A stretch of 64,000 bases of DNA. Origin: Deltaproteobacteria bacterium. GTDB lineage: Bacteria; SAR324; JACQKK01. The stretch is from assembly GCA_029858505.1 (NCBI GenBank), contig JAOUEW010000002.1, positions 230,851-294,850 on the forward strand. Reading direction: 5' to 3'. A program made the position numbers and the translations under genes. Within the stretch, counting starts at the first letter, position 1. Every line of letters starts with the position of its first letter. The notes beneath the pieces were generated by a model. The model did not search any database. It saw only the letters and a list, made by a program, of their open reading frames with translations, and was not told the DNA's origin. This document shows positions 8,598-18,308 of this stretch, in pieces.

Positions 8598-9593
8598 TTA
8601 CAGCAGCCGGGTGGCCACATCCACCATCCGGTTGGAGAATCCCCATTCGTTGTCGTACCAAGACAGCACTTTGATCATCTTGCCATCGCCAATCACGGTG
8701 GTGCAGTCGGCATCCACAATGGAAGAGTGGGGGTTGCCCCGGAAATCCACCGACACCAGGGGCTCGTGGGTGATGGACAGCACGCCCTTCATCGGGCCGT
8801 TGGCGGCTTTTTCAATGGCGGCGTTGATTTCTTCCTTGGTGGTGCTTTTCTCCACGGTGGCGGTCAGGTCCACCACGCTCACGGTGGGGGTTGGAACGCG
8901 GATGGAGAAGCCGTCGAGTTTGCCCTTCAACTCGGGCAGAACCAAGCCAATGGCCTTGGCGGCACCCGTGGTGGTGGGGATCATGGACAAAGCGGCGGCA
9001 CGGGCCCGGCGCAGGTCGCTGTGGGGCATGTCCAGGGTGCGCTGGTCGTTGGTGTAAGAGTGAATGGTGTTCATCAGCCCGTGAACGATTTTGAAGTTTT
9101 CGTTCAGCACTTTCACCAGGGGGGCCAAACAGTTGGTGGTGCAAGAGGCGTTGGAGATCATGTGGTGTTTGGCTTTGTCGTACTTGTCAAAGTTCACGCC
9201 GTATACCACGGTAATGTCTTCTCCTTTGGCGGGGGCCGAGAAAATCACTTTTTTGGCGCCAGCGGCCAAGTATTTTTCTCCGCCTTCCCGGGTGTTGAAC
9301 CGGCCGGTGCATTCCAGGGCAATGTCTACGCCCATTTTGCCCCAGTTCAGTTTGGCGGGGTCCAGTTCGCTCGACACCGGGATGCGTTTGCCGTCCACGA
9401 TCAGGGCGTTGTCTTCATAGCCTACCTCTCCGGCGTATTGGCCGTAGGTGGAATCGTATTTCAGCAGGTGTGCCAGGGTTTTGGCGTCGGTGACGTCGTT
9501 GATGGCCACCACTTCAAAGTCTTTGCGTCCTTTGGCCGCGCGGAACACCATCCGCCCGATCCGTCCAAACCCGTTGATACCGATTTTCGCCAT
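8598..9593 (-). CDS. gap: Glyceraldehyde-3-phosphate dehydrogenase, type I
   Basis: Converts glyceraldehyde 3-phosphate, NAD and phosphate to 1,3-bisphosphoglycerate in glycolysis/gluconeogenesis. The chosen ATG gives 331 residues beginning [20 protein letters not shown], the normal family start with the Rossmann dinucleotide motif. An AGAGG lies 9-10 nt upstream. An in-frame upstream start at 9782 would add 63 residues with no family similarity and is rejected. The catalytic Cys is C151 in SNASCTTNC; the downstream [13 protein letters not shown] and [12 protein letters not shown] blocks are also intact. The gene is monocistronic with its own terminator; pgk is not adjacent. Confidence 0.97.
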   Translation of the reverse strand: MAKIGINGFGRIGRMVFRAAKGRKDFEVVAINDVTDAKTLAHLLKYDSTYGQYAGEVGYEDNALIVDGKRIPVSSELDPAKLNWGKMGVDIALECTGRFNTREGGEKYLAAGAKKVIFSAPAKGEDITVVYGVNFDKYDKAKHHMISNASCTTNCLAPLVKVLNENFKIVHGLMNTIHSYTNDQRTLDMPHSDLRRARAAALSMIPTTTGAAKAIGLVLPELKGKLDGFSIRVPTPTVSVVDLTATVEKSTTKEEINAAIEKAANGPMKGVLSITHEPLVSVDFRGNPHSSIVDADCTTVIGDGKMIKVLSWYDNEWGFSNRMVDVATRLL

Positions 9594-9660
9594 GGTATTG
9601 AATCCTCTCATAGGTGATACACAAGGCCGCAGGGAGAATCCTCCAGCCGGGTTGCCTCTT

Positions 9661-9690
9661 TTTTTCCAATCTATGTTTTTCCAATCGATG
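9661..9690. repeat. 15-bp tandem duplication in the gap leader
   Basis: TTTTTCCAATCTATG (9661-9675) is repeated immediately as TTTTTCCAATCGATG (9676-9690), one mismatch. It lies 70-100 bp upstream of the gap start codon, inside its likely promoter or 5' leader. Confidence 0.8.
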
Positions 9691-9821
9691 TCCGGTCCGT
9701 CGGGGGAGCCAGGCGAAAGAAAAACAGATGGGTTTTCCCAGGGCAATTCCTGGAAGAATATCACAGGAAAAGTTTGGTGCAAACCCCCCGCCGGGAGAGC
9801 CCTGGGCCGGATGAAAATGCG

Positions 9822-11060
9822 TCAGGGGTGGGAGGGTTCGTTGGGGTTGGTATCTTCAGAAGGGCGCGCGCGCCGCTGCAGCGAGAATTGGCGCACGCCG
9901 GTGGTCTCGGTGTCTTCCGAGGTAGAAGACGTGCCGATCACCCGCCAATAGGCTTCCGTGGCGTTGTAGCGGTCCATCAGGGCAGTCAACATGCCGGGCA
10001 ATTCCCCAGACAGGGGGGTGATTTCCTGCTCCTCCGCCCATTTGTCTCCCTGGGGAAGATCGAAAAACTTTTCGGGATTTTCAAAGTTTGGGTCTACCCC
10101 CACCTGAACCTTGAACCGATCGAATTTTCGGCTTTCCCAGCGGAACAGGAACATGCCGGTTTCCTCGAACCGGTCGTTTTCCTCCGGGTACACCAAATTC
10201 AGGTAACTGATTCGGATGGCGTTGGGGGACACGAACCGATTATTTTTTTTGGTCAACTCAAGAATTTTATTGCCCGGGTCCGCCACCAACACCACTTTGT
10301 AATCTCCCGTCATGGTGTTTTCCGGAACGGTGAACCCCAATTCCAGCTCGATTTTGTCTCCGGGGGCCAGCACAGAGACCTGCCGGTTGGCCAGGGGCAA
10401 CATTCGGTTGGGCAGCTTCACGTTGAAGATCATGGCCCGCACCTGAATGTTACGGGCCACGTCTCCCCCAATGTTCACCAAGTCCACTCGCAAAACGCCC
10501 TTCCCGCCTTTCAGCCAGCCGTTGGCCTTTAAGGAGGACCGGGACCAAGTGAGGTCTGGTTTTTTAAACCGCAAAGAGGAACGGCCCGCCCAGGGCGCGG
10601 TTTCGCCCCCCGCTACCAGAAACCATTCCTGCAGTTCGTCTCCGGGAAGATTCAGGGGCTTTTTGGACCCGTGGGCATACAGGTTCAGGTCTACCTGATA
10701 GCTCCCCTCAAAGATCAACTCTTGGGTTTTGAAAAAGACCCGCTGGTGTTCATCAGGGGCCAGCCGTACCTCTCGGCTCATCGTTCCTTCCAGGGGTTCC
10801 CCCTGGCTAGACAGCCGGAGGACCAGGCGGACGGTTTGAGCGACGCGGGCAGGGTTGTGCAGGTTCACTTGAATGATCTGTGCCGTTCCGGCGGGCAGCC
10901 GCGGCTCCCCGATTTCCAAATGCTCCACCGTGACGGGAGGCTGGGCCATGGCCAAGCCCGCTCCCCACGCCAACGCCCAGGCCATCAACCAGGGCAGGGT
11001 CCGGCCCTTGGCGTTCCGTAAAAAACTGGCGCGGTTCAGTGGGCGTTGTTGGGGGGTCAT
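9822..11060 (-). CDS. Secreted protein with CARDB-like domains
   Basis: A 412-residue exported protein. A signal peptide is visible at residues about 18-39 (LPWLMAWALAWGAGLAMAQ). Two immunoglobulin-like beta-sandwich stretches resemble CARDB domains: residues about 45-150 (IIQVNLHNPARVAQTVRLVL) and about 190-285 (GVLRVDLVNIGGDVARNIQV, then MTGDYKVVLVADPGNKILEL, a hallmark CARDB ending before a N/R-rich strand). The C-terminal part (about 300-400) contains FLFRWESRKFDRFKVQVGVD, reminiscent of a fibronectin-like strand pattern. It is encoded 30 bp downstream of the FG-GAP protein gene on the same strand, so the two are probably produced together as surface or periplasmic partners. The domain call is by pattern, not by search. 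Confidence 0.82.
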   Translation of the reverse strand: MTPQQRPLNRASFLRNAKGRTLPWLMAWALAWGAGLAMAQPPVTVEHLEIGEPRLPAGTAQIIQVNLHNPARVAQTVRLVLRLSSQGEPLEGTMSREVRLAPDEHQRVFFKTQELIFEGSYQVDLNLYAHGSKKPLNLPGDELQEWFLVAGGETAPWAGRSSLRFKKPDLTWSRSSLKANGWLKGGKGVLRVDLVNIGGDVARNIQVRAMIFNVKLPNRMLPLANRQVSVLAPGDKIELELGFTVPENTMTGDYKVVLVADPGNKILELTKKNNRFVSPNAIRISYLNLVYPEENDRFEETGMFLFRWESRKFDRFKVQVGVDPNFENPEKFFDLPQGDKWAEEQEITPLSGELPGMLTALMDRYNATEAYWRVIGTSSTSEDTETTGVRQFSLQRRARPSEDTNPNEPSHP

Positions 11061-11090
11061 GGGGTTCAGGGTAAGGGTTAAGGATGGGAG

Positions 11091-14069
11091 TTAGGGGTGA
11101 GGGGCTTCTTGAACCTGGGCGTTGGCATCGTTGGGATACAGGTACATGACCCCGCCGTCGGTGCCCACCAGCAGGTCCACGTCACCATCGGCATCCACGT
11201 CCACCAAGCGGGGCGAGGTGCCCCTGGGGAAGACCAGTTTCTTCAGCAGGGCATCGTTCTTGGCCCAGCCACCGGGCAGTTTTCCCGTCCCGGTTTTTTG
11301 ATACAAGGTCAGATTGCCCTGGTCCGACCCGATGATCAAATCGGGTTTGCCATCACGGTCCAGGTCTCCCACAAAGGGTGCCGCCCCCAGCCCCACGTCA
11401 ATCCCCAAGAAGCGCCGGTCGGCCAGGGAGAACTGGGGCTTTTTGCCGGGCCCCAAGTTTTTGTAGAGGATCAGATTGCCGTTGAAGTTCCCCACCAGCA
11501 GGTCGGGCAGGTCGTCTCCGTCCATGTCGGCCACGGCGGGCTGGGCGTTGCGCCCCACGAATATCCCTTGGGTCATCTCGGCGTCTAGGGTAAAGGGCGT
11601 CTCCGGGGTTTCTGGGGTGTTTCGGTACACATACACATGGCCGTCTTCGGTGCCCACCACCAGGTCCGGCTTACCGTCGGCGTCCATGTCTGCCAGCACC
11701 GGGGAGGGGTTCCGGCCTTTGTCGTATCCGGAAAATTTATCACTCGCTTTCACAAAATTGGCCAGTTGGGGGGTTCCTTCGTTGCGGTAAAAGAGCAACT
11801 CTCCCTTGGCCGTTCCCACCACCAGGTCCAAGTCGCCATCGCCATCCAAATCGGCCAAAGCCACTACTATCCGCGATCCCCATTCCAACCCGCCGAATTT
11901 CTTTTCCACCCGCTCAAACTCCGGGGGCAGGGGGCCGGTGGGGGGGGGTGCCGCAGCGGCCTGGGTTTCGGCGAAAAACAGTTCTTTCTTGTCTTTGTCT
12001 TCCGAGGGGGGCAGGGCTTCCCCTGGGGTCACCTCTTCGGATTCGGTTTTGACCACCGGCGCGCCGGCTTTCGGCCGGAGCGTTTGTTTGGCGCTCAAGT
12101 TGTATTGCAGGGTGATGTTTCCCGCTTCATCCCCCATCAGCAAATCGGGGCGCCCATCGCCGTTCAAGTCGGCGAAATGGGGGAAGGCATGGCCGTCTAC
12201 CCACAGGTCTTCCCAGAAGGGCGTTTTTTCCATCCAATCTCGATAACCCGGAACCTTGCTGTCTGGCTTGTTCAGGTTGAGAAATAGCAGCAACTTGCCT
12301 TTGGCCGTGCCCATCATCAGGTCTGGGCGTTTGTCTTGGTCCCAAAAGAAAAACACCGGCACCGAATCCTTCCCGCCTTCTGCCCGGGCAAACCGGGTGG
12401 TTTTTAGCACATACCGAAATTCTTCTCGGGTGCCCTGGTTTTCGTAATAGACCACCACCCCTTTATGGTTTCCCACGAACAGGTCCAAGTCGCCGTCAGC
12501 GTCAATGTCGAGGAAGGCAGGAACGCTGTCGGCCCCCACATCCACCCCCCCCAGGGCCGAGCTTTCGGGGCGCCAGTCGGGCTTTTTGGCGCTGCCTTGG
12601 TTTTTAAAGTAAATCAGGCGGCCGTTGTGGTTACCCACCACCAAGTCCAAATCGCCATCGCTGTCCAGGTCAATCAGCATGGGCACGGCGTTGCGGCGGT
12701 TGGGGTCTGGCATCAGGTCTTCCTTTGCCAGGTGCCAGGAAGGTTCTTTTTTGTTGCCCGTGTTTTCCAGCCAATACAACACGCCCTTGGCGTCCCCCAA
12801 AATCATGTCCAGGTCCCCATCGCTATCCACGTCACCCGTGGCAATGGCCACCCGGCTGATGGGCCCCCCCAGCCGCTTCACCTCCAGGTAATTGTTGTCC
12901 ATCTGATACAAATCCATGGGGTTTTGGGTCTCTTTGTAGGTGTAGACATACACTTGGTGAGACCCGCTGCCAGAAATCAACTCTGGCCTGCCATCGCCGT
13001 TTAAGTCTAAAAACGCTGGCGTGGCATACCCCCCCGCGTCAATGGCTAAAAACTTCCGCTGCACCAGAATCCAATGAGGAGAGGTCCGGTTGCCGTCATT
13101 TTTCAAATAGGCGATGGCGCCGTCTTTTTGCCCCACAAACAAATCCAAAAACCCGTTGCCGTTCCAGTCGGCCATGGCGGGGGCGGCGTTGGGCATGGGC
13201 CCCAGGTTGGCCACCACCCGGGGCAGAAATTTGCAGGCCTGAGGGGGGGCGGGGTAGTTTTCGGTGCAAAAAGCCCCCCGGCGCAGGTCGCCCTGGTTGA
13301 TGACCAAGTACACCTGCCCCCGCTGGTTGCCCACCATAAGATCCAGGTCACGGTCGCCGTCCACATCGGCCAGAAAGGGTACCAGGTCCTTGCCCAGTTC
13401 TTTTTGAATGATGGGCTTGGGGTCCAATTCAAACGAAGGCAGGAAGCGGTTGCCAATGTTGCGGTACAGCACCAGCGATCCATCGGCTGCCCCCACCACC
13501 AGGTCCAGGTCTTTGTCCTGGTCAATATCCGCCAGGAAGGGCGCTGCGTTTTTTCCGCGGGCCATCACCCGCACCACCCGTTGGTCCTCTTCGCCAGTTT
13601 TTTGGGTTTCAATGCCCCGCAGGTTTTCTTCGATCAGCAGCCATTTGGGAACCGAGGCCGTGCCGATATTCCGGAAATAACTGATCCGACCATCGGCTTT
13701 GCCCAGCAGCAGGTCTGGCCGTCCGTCGCCGTCCAAATCGCCAAAGGTTAAACGCCCCCGAGACGTGGTGCTGGTGTATAACAGGCCGGGCTTTCCCTCC
13801 AATCGTCCGTAATAATGTTTTTCCCAGCGGTAAGCTACTTCGATCCGCTCGGGGTTTTTATCCATCTCTTCGTTTTCGTCGGCGGGGGGTGCCGGGTCCG
13901 TGGGCTGGCCCATGGTGGTCAGCGGCATGAGGGCCCCCCACGCCAGACAAATCACCAGCACCGCCCGCCAAGGGAAGGAGAACCATGGGCGCCAAAGGTA
14001 GAAAGTGCTGGATGGAATCATGGAGGTGAAGAATACGGGTTGGAAAGAGGGAGGATAGGGATCATCCAC
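11091..14069 (-). CDS. Large secreted FG-GAP/VCBS repeat protein
   Basis: A 992-residue protein with a hydrophobic export segment near residues 31-55. It then carries about 15 repeats of the form xDxDGDGxxDLxxG, for example FGDLDGDGRPDLLLG, LIDLDSDGDLDLVVG and LVDVDADGDVDLLVG. Such Asp-rich loops bind calcium in integrin-alpha-type beta-propellers, so two seven-blade propellers separated by a Pro/Glu-rich linker (about residues 670-720) are likely. Blade sequences continue with YxNxG motifs (LxYFRNIGT, VYLVINQGD). An AAGG just before the first ATG supports the 14069 start, although a second ATG at 14021 gives a tidier signal peptide. The protein probably acts at the cell surface in adhesion or matrix assembly; its partner is likely the CARDB-like protein downstream. 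Confidence 0.92.
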   Translation of the reverse strand: MDDPYPPSFQPVFFTSMIPSSTFYLWRPWFSFPWRAVLVICLAWGALMPLTTMGQPTDPAPPADENEEMDKNPERIEVAYRWEKHYYGRLEGKPGLLYTSTTSRGRLTFGDLDGDGRPDLLLGKADGRISYFRNIGTASVPKWLLIEENLRGIETQKTGEEDQRVVRVMARGKNAAPFLADIDQDKDLDLVVGAADGSLVLYRNIGNRFLPSFELDPKPIIQKELGKDLVPFLADVDGDRDLDLMVGNQRGQVYLVINQGDLRRGAFCTENYPAPPQACKFLPRVVANLGPMPNAAPAMADWNGNGFLDLFVGQKDGAIAYLKNDGNRTSPHWILVQRKFLAIDAGGYATPAFLDLNGDGRPELISGSGSHQVYVYTYKETQNPMDLYQMDNNYLEVKRLGGPISRVAIATGDVDSDGDLDMILGDAKGVLYWLENTGNKKEPSWHLAKEDLMPDPNRRNAVPMLIDLDSDGDLDLVVGNHNGRLIYFKNQGSAKKPDWRPESSALGGVDVGADSVPAFLDIDADGDLDLFVGNHKGVVVYYENQGTREEFRYVLKTTRFARAEGGKDSVPVFFFWDQDKRPDLMMGTAKGKLLLFLNLNKPDSKVPGYRDWMEKTPFWEDLWVDGHAFPHFADLNGDGRPDLLMGDEAGNITLQYNLSAKQTLRPKAGAPVVKTESEEVTPGEALPPSEDKDKKELFFAETQAAAAPPPTGPLPPEFERVEKKFGGLEWGSRIVVALADLDGDGDLDLVVGTAKGELLFYRNEGTPQLANFVKASDKFSGYDKGRNPSPVLADMDADGKPDLVVGTEDGHVYVYRNTPETPETPFTLDAEMTQGIFVGRNAQPAVADMDGDDLPDLLVGNFNGNLILYKNLGPGKKPQFSLADRRFLGIDVGLGAAPFVGDLDRDGKPDLIIGSDQGNLTLYQKTGTGKLPGGWAKNDALLKKLVFPRGTSPRLVDVDADGDVDLLVGTDGGVMYLYPNDANAQVQEAPHP

Positions 14070-14120
14070 CTTTTAATACGTTTCCCCCCATGTTACAAAA
14101 AATAGAGAAAAAAAGGGGAT

Positions 14121-14819
14121 TTAGGCTTTGGGGTACACCAATTCGTAATAGGTAAACAGGGCCCCACAAAAAAGGTCAAAGGTTTCCGCCGCGGGGTAGC
14201 GGGCAATTTCCTCCAGGGTGGCCATCAAGTGGTCCCAACTGGACAAATACCCATAGGCTTCATACACCTTCACTCGGATGCCGTTTTGGTGCAGATGGCG
14301 GGCCAAGTCTTCCACCTCTTGCTTGAAAGAGGCCGGGTTTTCCCGCAGCCGCCCCAAAACCGAGGCAAAAAACTGGTTGACCAACGCGGGCAGACGGCGC
14401 AAGTTGGCGGCCAACCCTTCTGGCCGCTGCCAGGGGGTGTGGGGCAGCCCCCCCTTGGCCGATGGCGGGGGGAGGGGGTGGCTTAGGCTTCTGCGGCGGT
14501 AAGGGGCCGCCACATTTACTGGCCCAACGCCGTATTGGTTTCCCCCCACCAACAGCCGCAGCAGCTTTAGCTGGCGGTCTGGCTCCGCAGGGGAAATCTG
14601 GGGGCTTTCTCCCTGGTGGGCTTCGGGGGGGGGTGCCCCTGGGGAAGGCACCGGGGCCAGCGCCCGGCGCAGGTGGGGGTTGCGGGTGTTTCGGTATAAC
14701 TTGTACACCGCCGCGTAGGGGTCGTAGTCGGCCCCATAGGCTTGCTGGAACTCCCGTTCCAGCACAAACAACCAAGGAAGGTTCCTGTTGTCCTGTTCAT
14801 TCTCCGCCATCGGCCCCAT
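14121..14819 (-). CDS. Hypothetical cytoplasmic protein
   Basis: A protein of 232 residues (start at 14819; ATG 14810 is equally possible). A longer open frame back to 15155 exists but lies antisense in the transglycosylase gene and has no protein-like sequence. The mature-looking region begins NRNLPWLFVLEREFQQAYGA. The middle (about 65-105) is Pro- and Arg-rich and low-complexity; the C-terminal third is helical (VNQFFASVLGRLRENPASFKQ) and ends with a hydrophobic, aromatic segment (LFCGALFTYYELVYPKA). No signal peptide or known motif is seen. It ends 52 bp before the FG-GAP gene start on the same strand, so it may be the first gene of that three-gene unit. Confidence 0.65.
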   Translation of the reverse strand: MGPMAENEQDNRNLPWLFVLEREFQQAYGADYDPYAAVYKLYRNTRNPHLRRALAPVPSPGAPPPEAHQGESPQISPAEPDRQLKLLRLLVGGNQYGVGPVNVAAPYRRRSLSHPLPPPSAKGGLPHTPWQRPEGLAANLRRLPALVNQFFASVLGRLRENPASFKQEVEDLARHLHQNGIRVKVYEAYGYLSSWDHLMATLEEIARYPAAETFDLFCGALFTYYELVYPKA

Positions 14820-14943
14820 CCTGGGAATATTTCGGGTATCACAAGAGGTTTCCTCGGGTGTACCAGGAAACCCGTCCGGTCTCAATGGTTTCCGCAAAGG
14901 TCCGCCATTCGGTTGGGGTGCTAGGTCTAAAGGGCCCTGGTGG

Positions 14944-17187
14944 ATGAGGCCGGGACCCTGGGCCGGGATATGGGCCGTGCTGCTGGTGGGGGTCCTGATC
15001 GCCTCTGCCTCCCAGGCCCAAGCCCGAAAGCAACGCCGCCACCCCGCCCCGCCCCCAACCGAAGCCCGCAAGCCTCCGGCTGTTTCTCCCGCGGGTGGCT
15101 GCTCTGCCACCACGGCCCGCCGGGCTTCTCCCTGGCCAGCCCCCCTGGAACCCAACCTGGAAGACGCCCGGGACCATTACTTTGTGGGGCTGTGCCACCA
15201 CCAAGCCGGGCGGGAAGACCAAGCCCAGGACGCCTTTCGCCAGGGCATGGCCCGGGAGCCCGCCCTGGCGGAATTGTGGAACCTGCGGCTGTTGGAATCG
15301 GCGTTGATTCTGGGCGAGGAAGAAGAAGCCCTGACGTTGGCGGCTAGCTTGGCGCCCACCCTCAACCGGCCGGTCCGTCAAAAGCTGCGGGAATTGCTGA
15401 CGGGGGTGGCCCTTCCTCCGGCTGGCAGCACGGTCCGGGTGTATTCCCCTGAGTTTCAGTTGCGCCTGCTGACCGCCTATGGGGAACACGCTCCGCTGAA
15501 TGGGTATGACGGCCCCCTGATGGAGCGGCTGAAAACGCTGGCCGGGCAGCTGGGCCAGGCTTCAAGTGCCAGGCTGGCGGCGGTGGCCCTGTGGGCCAAC
15601 CCCAAGGACCGCCTTTCCGCCCAAACCAGTTGGCGGGAAATCCCTTCCCAAGGGCCAGGAGGCTCTTTGGCGGAGTTGCCCTGGCTGGATCGGGCTCAAC
15701 GATTGAAGGTGTTGGGGTTGCACAGCCAGAACGTTTCAGAAATTCCGGCGGCTCCGTTGGAGGCCCTGCCAGAGGAGATGACCCGTGAGCTGGGGCGCAT
15801 CTATATTTCTGCGCTGATGAGCAGCCGCGCCTACTCCCGGGCCGAAGCCGAAGTGGAGCGCTCGACGATTCTGGGCCGGTTTCGGCTGCCCCAGGCCGAT
15901 GCCACCGGGCTGATGGCCCGGGGATACCTGGCCCACCGGCGCCTGCCCCAGGCCGAGGCGGCCACCCACCGGCTGGAAAAAATGGCTCCTGGCCATCCAG
16001 ATCTGGCCGACCTGTATGCCTACTTCATGCGGCAGTCCCAGGACCAAGAAAAATACACCACCATGGCCCGCTGGTCCGAGGCCCTGATCGCGGCGTTTCC
16101 GGAAGACCCTGATGTGGCCGATGCCTATTGGTACCAAGTGTGGGCCAAATACAAGCAGGAAGATTTTGAGGGAGCGGCGGTGGTGGTGGAGAAAGCCATT
16201 CTGGCCACGGGCCAGTTGGGGGCCGAAAACCACTCGCGGCTGTATTACTGGCAGGGCCGGATTCTCAAACACCTGGGGAAGGAAGCCGAAGCGGCCCAGG
16301 CCTGGGAGCAGTTGCGCCAGAAATATCCCTCTACCTTTTATGGTCTGTCGGCGGGGGACCAAACCCTCACCCAGCGGTTGACCCCTCCCCCGGCTTCGGC
16401 CTGGGGAGATCCTCCTGTGCCTCGGATTCCCTCTCTGTCGGCGGTTTGGCAGGTGCCCTCGCTGCGGCGGGTGTTGTTTTTATACTCGGTGGGAGAAGAA
16501 GAACTGGCCGACGCTGAAATGGACCAGGTGATGGGCAAGGTGCTGCCCCAAAGCGTGCTGGATGAAATGTTTTTGGTGTTTGAATACTTGCACAAGCCGT
16601 TTTTTCAGCAGCGGATCGTTTCGGCTTATTACACCGGGCGGCTGAAGGGGACGGTGGTGTCCTCGGCGCCGCTGTGGCGGTATGCCTTTCCCAAGGCCCA
16701 CTGGAGCTTGGTGACCCGTTACTCACGGGGCACCCGGTTGGATCCGTATTTTGTAATGGGCATCATGCGGGAGGAAAGCCACTTTCGTCACCAAGTGGAC
16801 TCTGTGGTGGGGGCCCAAGGGCTGATGCAGCTGATGCCAGACACCGGCCGCTGGCTGGGCCGCCAAGCCGGGGTACGGGTGACGGCGGTGAACTTGTACG
16901 AGCCAGCGGTGAACATTCGGCTGGGGGTGTTTTACCTGAACCGCCTGATGGATGATTTCGACAGCCGCCCCGTGCTGGTGGCCGCTGCCTACAATGGCGG
17001 ACCTACCTCTGTGCGTAAATGGGTGCGCAAGTTTGGTCATTTGCCGGCCGATGAGTTTATAGAAAGCATTCCTTTCCCCGAGACCCGCCGCTACGTGATG
17101 AAAGTGTATTCTTCCTACATCATCTATCGTAAGTTGTATGGGGGAGCGCAACCTGGGGAGTTGACAGACCCAAAGGGGTTTCAATAG
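14944..17187 (+). CDS. slt: Soluble lytic murein transglycosylase (Slt70-like)
   Basis: Cleaves the MurNAc-GlcNAc bond of peptidoglycan with 1,6-anhydro product formation, in the periplasm. The chosen ATG gives 747 residues with a good signal peptide (AGIWAVLLVGVLIASASQ then AQA). In-frame starts further upstream (14788) would place non-signal sequence ahead and run across the divergent gene, so are rejected. Residues about 55-560 form a TPR/superhelical ring (repeated helix pairs such as LPQAEAATHRLEKMAPGHPD). The C-terminal SLT domain starts near 585; the catalytic Glu is E611 in GIMREESHFRH, followed by GAQGLMQLMPDTG and AAAYNGGPTSVRKWV, then the closing ETRRYVMKVYSSYIIY. Longer than E. 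coli Slt70 by roughly 100 residues. Confidence 0.95.
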   Translation: MRPGPWAGIWAVLLVGVLIASASQAQARKQRRHPAPPPTEARKPPAVSPAGGCSATTARRASPWPAPLEPNLEDARDHYFVGLCHHQAGREDQAQDAFRQGMAREPALAELWNLRLLESALILGEEEEALTLAASLAPTLNRPVRQKLRELLTGVALPPAGSTVRVYSPEFQLRLLTAYGEHAPLNGYDGPLMERLKTLAGQLGQASSARLAAVALWANPKDRLSAQTSWREIPSQGPGGSLAELPWLDRAQRLKVLGLHSQNVSEIPAAPLEALPEEMTRELGRIYISALMSSRAYSRAEAEVERSTILGRFRLPQADATGLMARGYLAHRRLPQAEAATHRLEKMAPGHPDLADLYAYFMRQSQDQEKYTTMARWSEALIAAFPEDPDVADAYWYQVWAKYKQEDFEGAAVVVEKAILATGQLGAENHSRLYYWQGRILKHLGKEAEAAQAWEQLRQKYPSTFYGLSAGDQTLTQRLTPPPASAWGDPPVPRIPSLSAVWQVPSLRRVLFLYSVGEEELADAEMDQVMGKVLPQSVLDEMFLVFEYLHKPFFQQRIVSAYYTGRLKGTVVSSAPLWRYAFPKAHWSLVTRYSRGTRLDPYFVMGIMREESHFRHQVDSVVGAQGLMQLMPDTGRWLGRQAGVRVTAVNLYEPAVNIRLGVFYLNRLMDDFDSRPVLVAAAYNGGPTSVRKWVRKFGHLPADEFIESIPFPETRRYVMKVYSSYIIYRKLYGGAQPGELTDPKGFQ

Positions 17188-17266
17188 GATTCGTTTAAAT
17201 AGGATTCTTTGAACCGATCCTCCCTCCCCGTGATCTAAAATAGATCTAAGATATGTTTTAAGATAC

Positions 17267-17288
17267 GGGCGGGCCGTGAATCCCGCCC
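17267..17288. repeat. 7-bp G/C inverted repeat between slt and the Gld-like operon
   Basis: GGGCGGG and CCCGCCC are separated by 8 nt (CCGTGAAT). No T run follows, so a classic terminator is doubtful; it may be a weak terminator of slt or part of the 5' leader of the ABC operon that starts at 17320. Just before it are two AGATCTAA/GATCTAA half-sites (17231-17250). Confidence 0.35.
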
Positions 17289-17319
17289 AACTTTACATCT
17301 CAACTCTCTGGAATTTCCC

Positions 17320-18258
17320 ATGATTGACGTTCAAGATTTGGTGAAAACCTTTGGCTCTCACCGGGCGGTAGACGGCGTGTCGTTTCAGGTGAACCGGGGG
17401 GAGGTGCTGGGCTTTCTGGGGCCAAACGGGGCGGGGAAATCCACCACCATGCGGGTGATTACCGGCTTTCTGCCGCCAGACGGTGGAACCGTGCGGGTGG
17501 GCGGCCACGATGTCCGCTCTGACAGCCTGCGGGCCAGGGAGTTGGTGGGCTATTTGCCGGAAAGCTCTCCCACCTATCCAGAAATGACCGTGGAGGAATT
17601 TTTGCGGTTCATGGCGGAAGCAAGAGGGTTTCTGGGGGCCGATGTTTCTCGGCGGGTGGACCGGGTGGTGGAGCAAACCTCCCTGGGAGATGTCCGCCGC
17701 CAGATCATTGAAACCCTGTCCAAGGGATACCGCCAGCGCACCTGCCTGGCCCAGGCGTTGATTCACGACCCGCCGGTTCTGATTTTAGATGAGCCCACTG
17801 ACGGCCTGGACCCCAACCAAAAGCACGAAGTGCGGGATTTGATCCGCGCCATGAGCGCGGAGAAGACCATCATTTTGTCTACCCATATTTTGGAAGAGAT
17901 GGAAGCCGTGTGCACCCGGGCGGTGGTGATTGCCAAGGGCAAAATTCGGCTGGACGGTACTCCGTCTCAACTGGCCGCCCAAAGCCGCTGGCATCAGGCG
18001 GTCACCTTCCTGGCCGCCCAAGACGACGGCGGAAAATGGAAAGAACCCCTGCAGGCCCTGAAAGACGTGGACAGCGTGGCCTACCGCCCGGCGGGAGCGG
18101 CTGGCCCCGCCGCCTACACGGTGTTTCCGGCCAAGGGCGCGGTGATTCAGCATCAGGTGGGGGAGTTTCTGCGAGAGAAAAAAATCGCCATCGACCAGTT
18201 GTTCGTGGAGCGGGGCCGGATGGACGAAGTGTTCCGCGGTGTGACCGTGGAAGATTAG
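17320..18258 (+). CDS. Gld-type ABC transporter ATP-binding protein
   Basis: A 312-residue ATPase. Walker A GPNGAGKST (about 33-41), signature LSKGYRQRT, Walker B LILDEPTDGLDPNQ and switch ILSTHILEEME are present. The LSKGYRQR signature variant is characteristic of GldA/NosF-like ATPases. About 85 extra C-terminal residues (AVTFLAAQDDGGKWKEPL onward) form the usual regulatory tail. It is the first gene of a four-gene plus-strand module with a permease, a GldG-like protein and a DUF4340 protein. In Bacteroidetes such proteins serve gliding; outside them the module's cargo is unknown. Confidence 0.93.
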   Translation: MIDVQDLVKTFGSHRAVDGVSFQVNRGEVLGFLGPNGAGKSTTMRVITGFLPPDGGTVRVGGHDVRSDSLRARELVGYLPESSPTYPEMTVEEFLRFMAEARGFLGADVSRRVDRVVEQTSLGDVRRQIIETLSKGYRQRTCLAQALIHDPPVLILDEPTDGLDPNQKHEVRDLIRAMSAEKTIILSTHILEEMEAVCTRAVVIAKGKIRLDGTPSQLAAQSRWHQAVTFLAAQDDGGKWKEPLQALKDVDSVAYRPAGAAGPAAYTVFPAKGAVIQHQVGEFLREKKIAIDQLFVERGRMDEVFRGVTVED

Positions 18259-18308
18259 CCTGGCTGAACCCAACTTTTTCAACCCTAGGATGACAACCCA
18301 AGGACAAC

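Noticed and set aside
11097-13751. Several plus-strand frames of 100-225 codons within the FG-GAP gene
   Set aside because: They mirror the Asp/Gly repeat coding sequence on the other strand and are GC-rich shadows.
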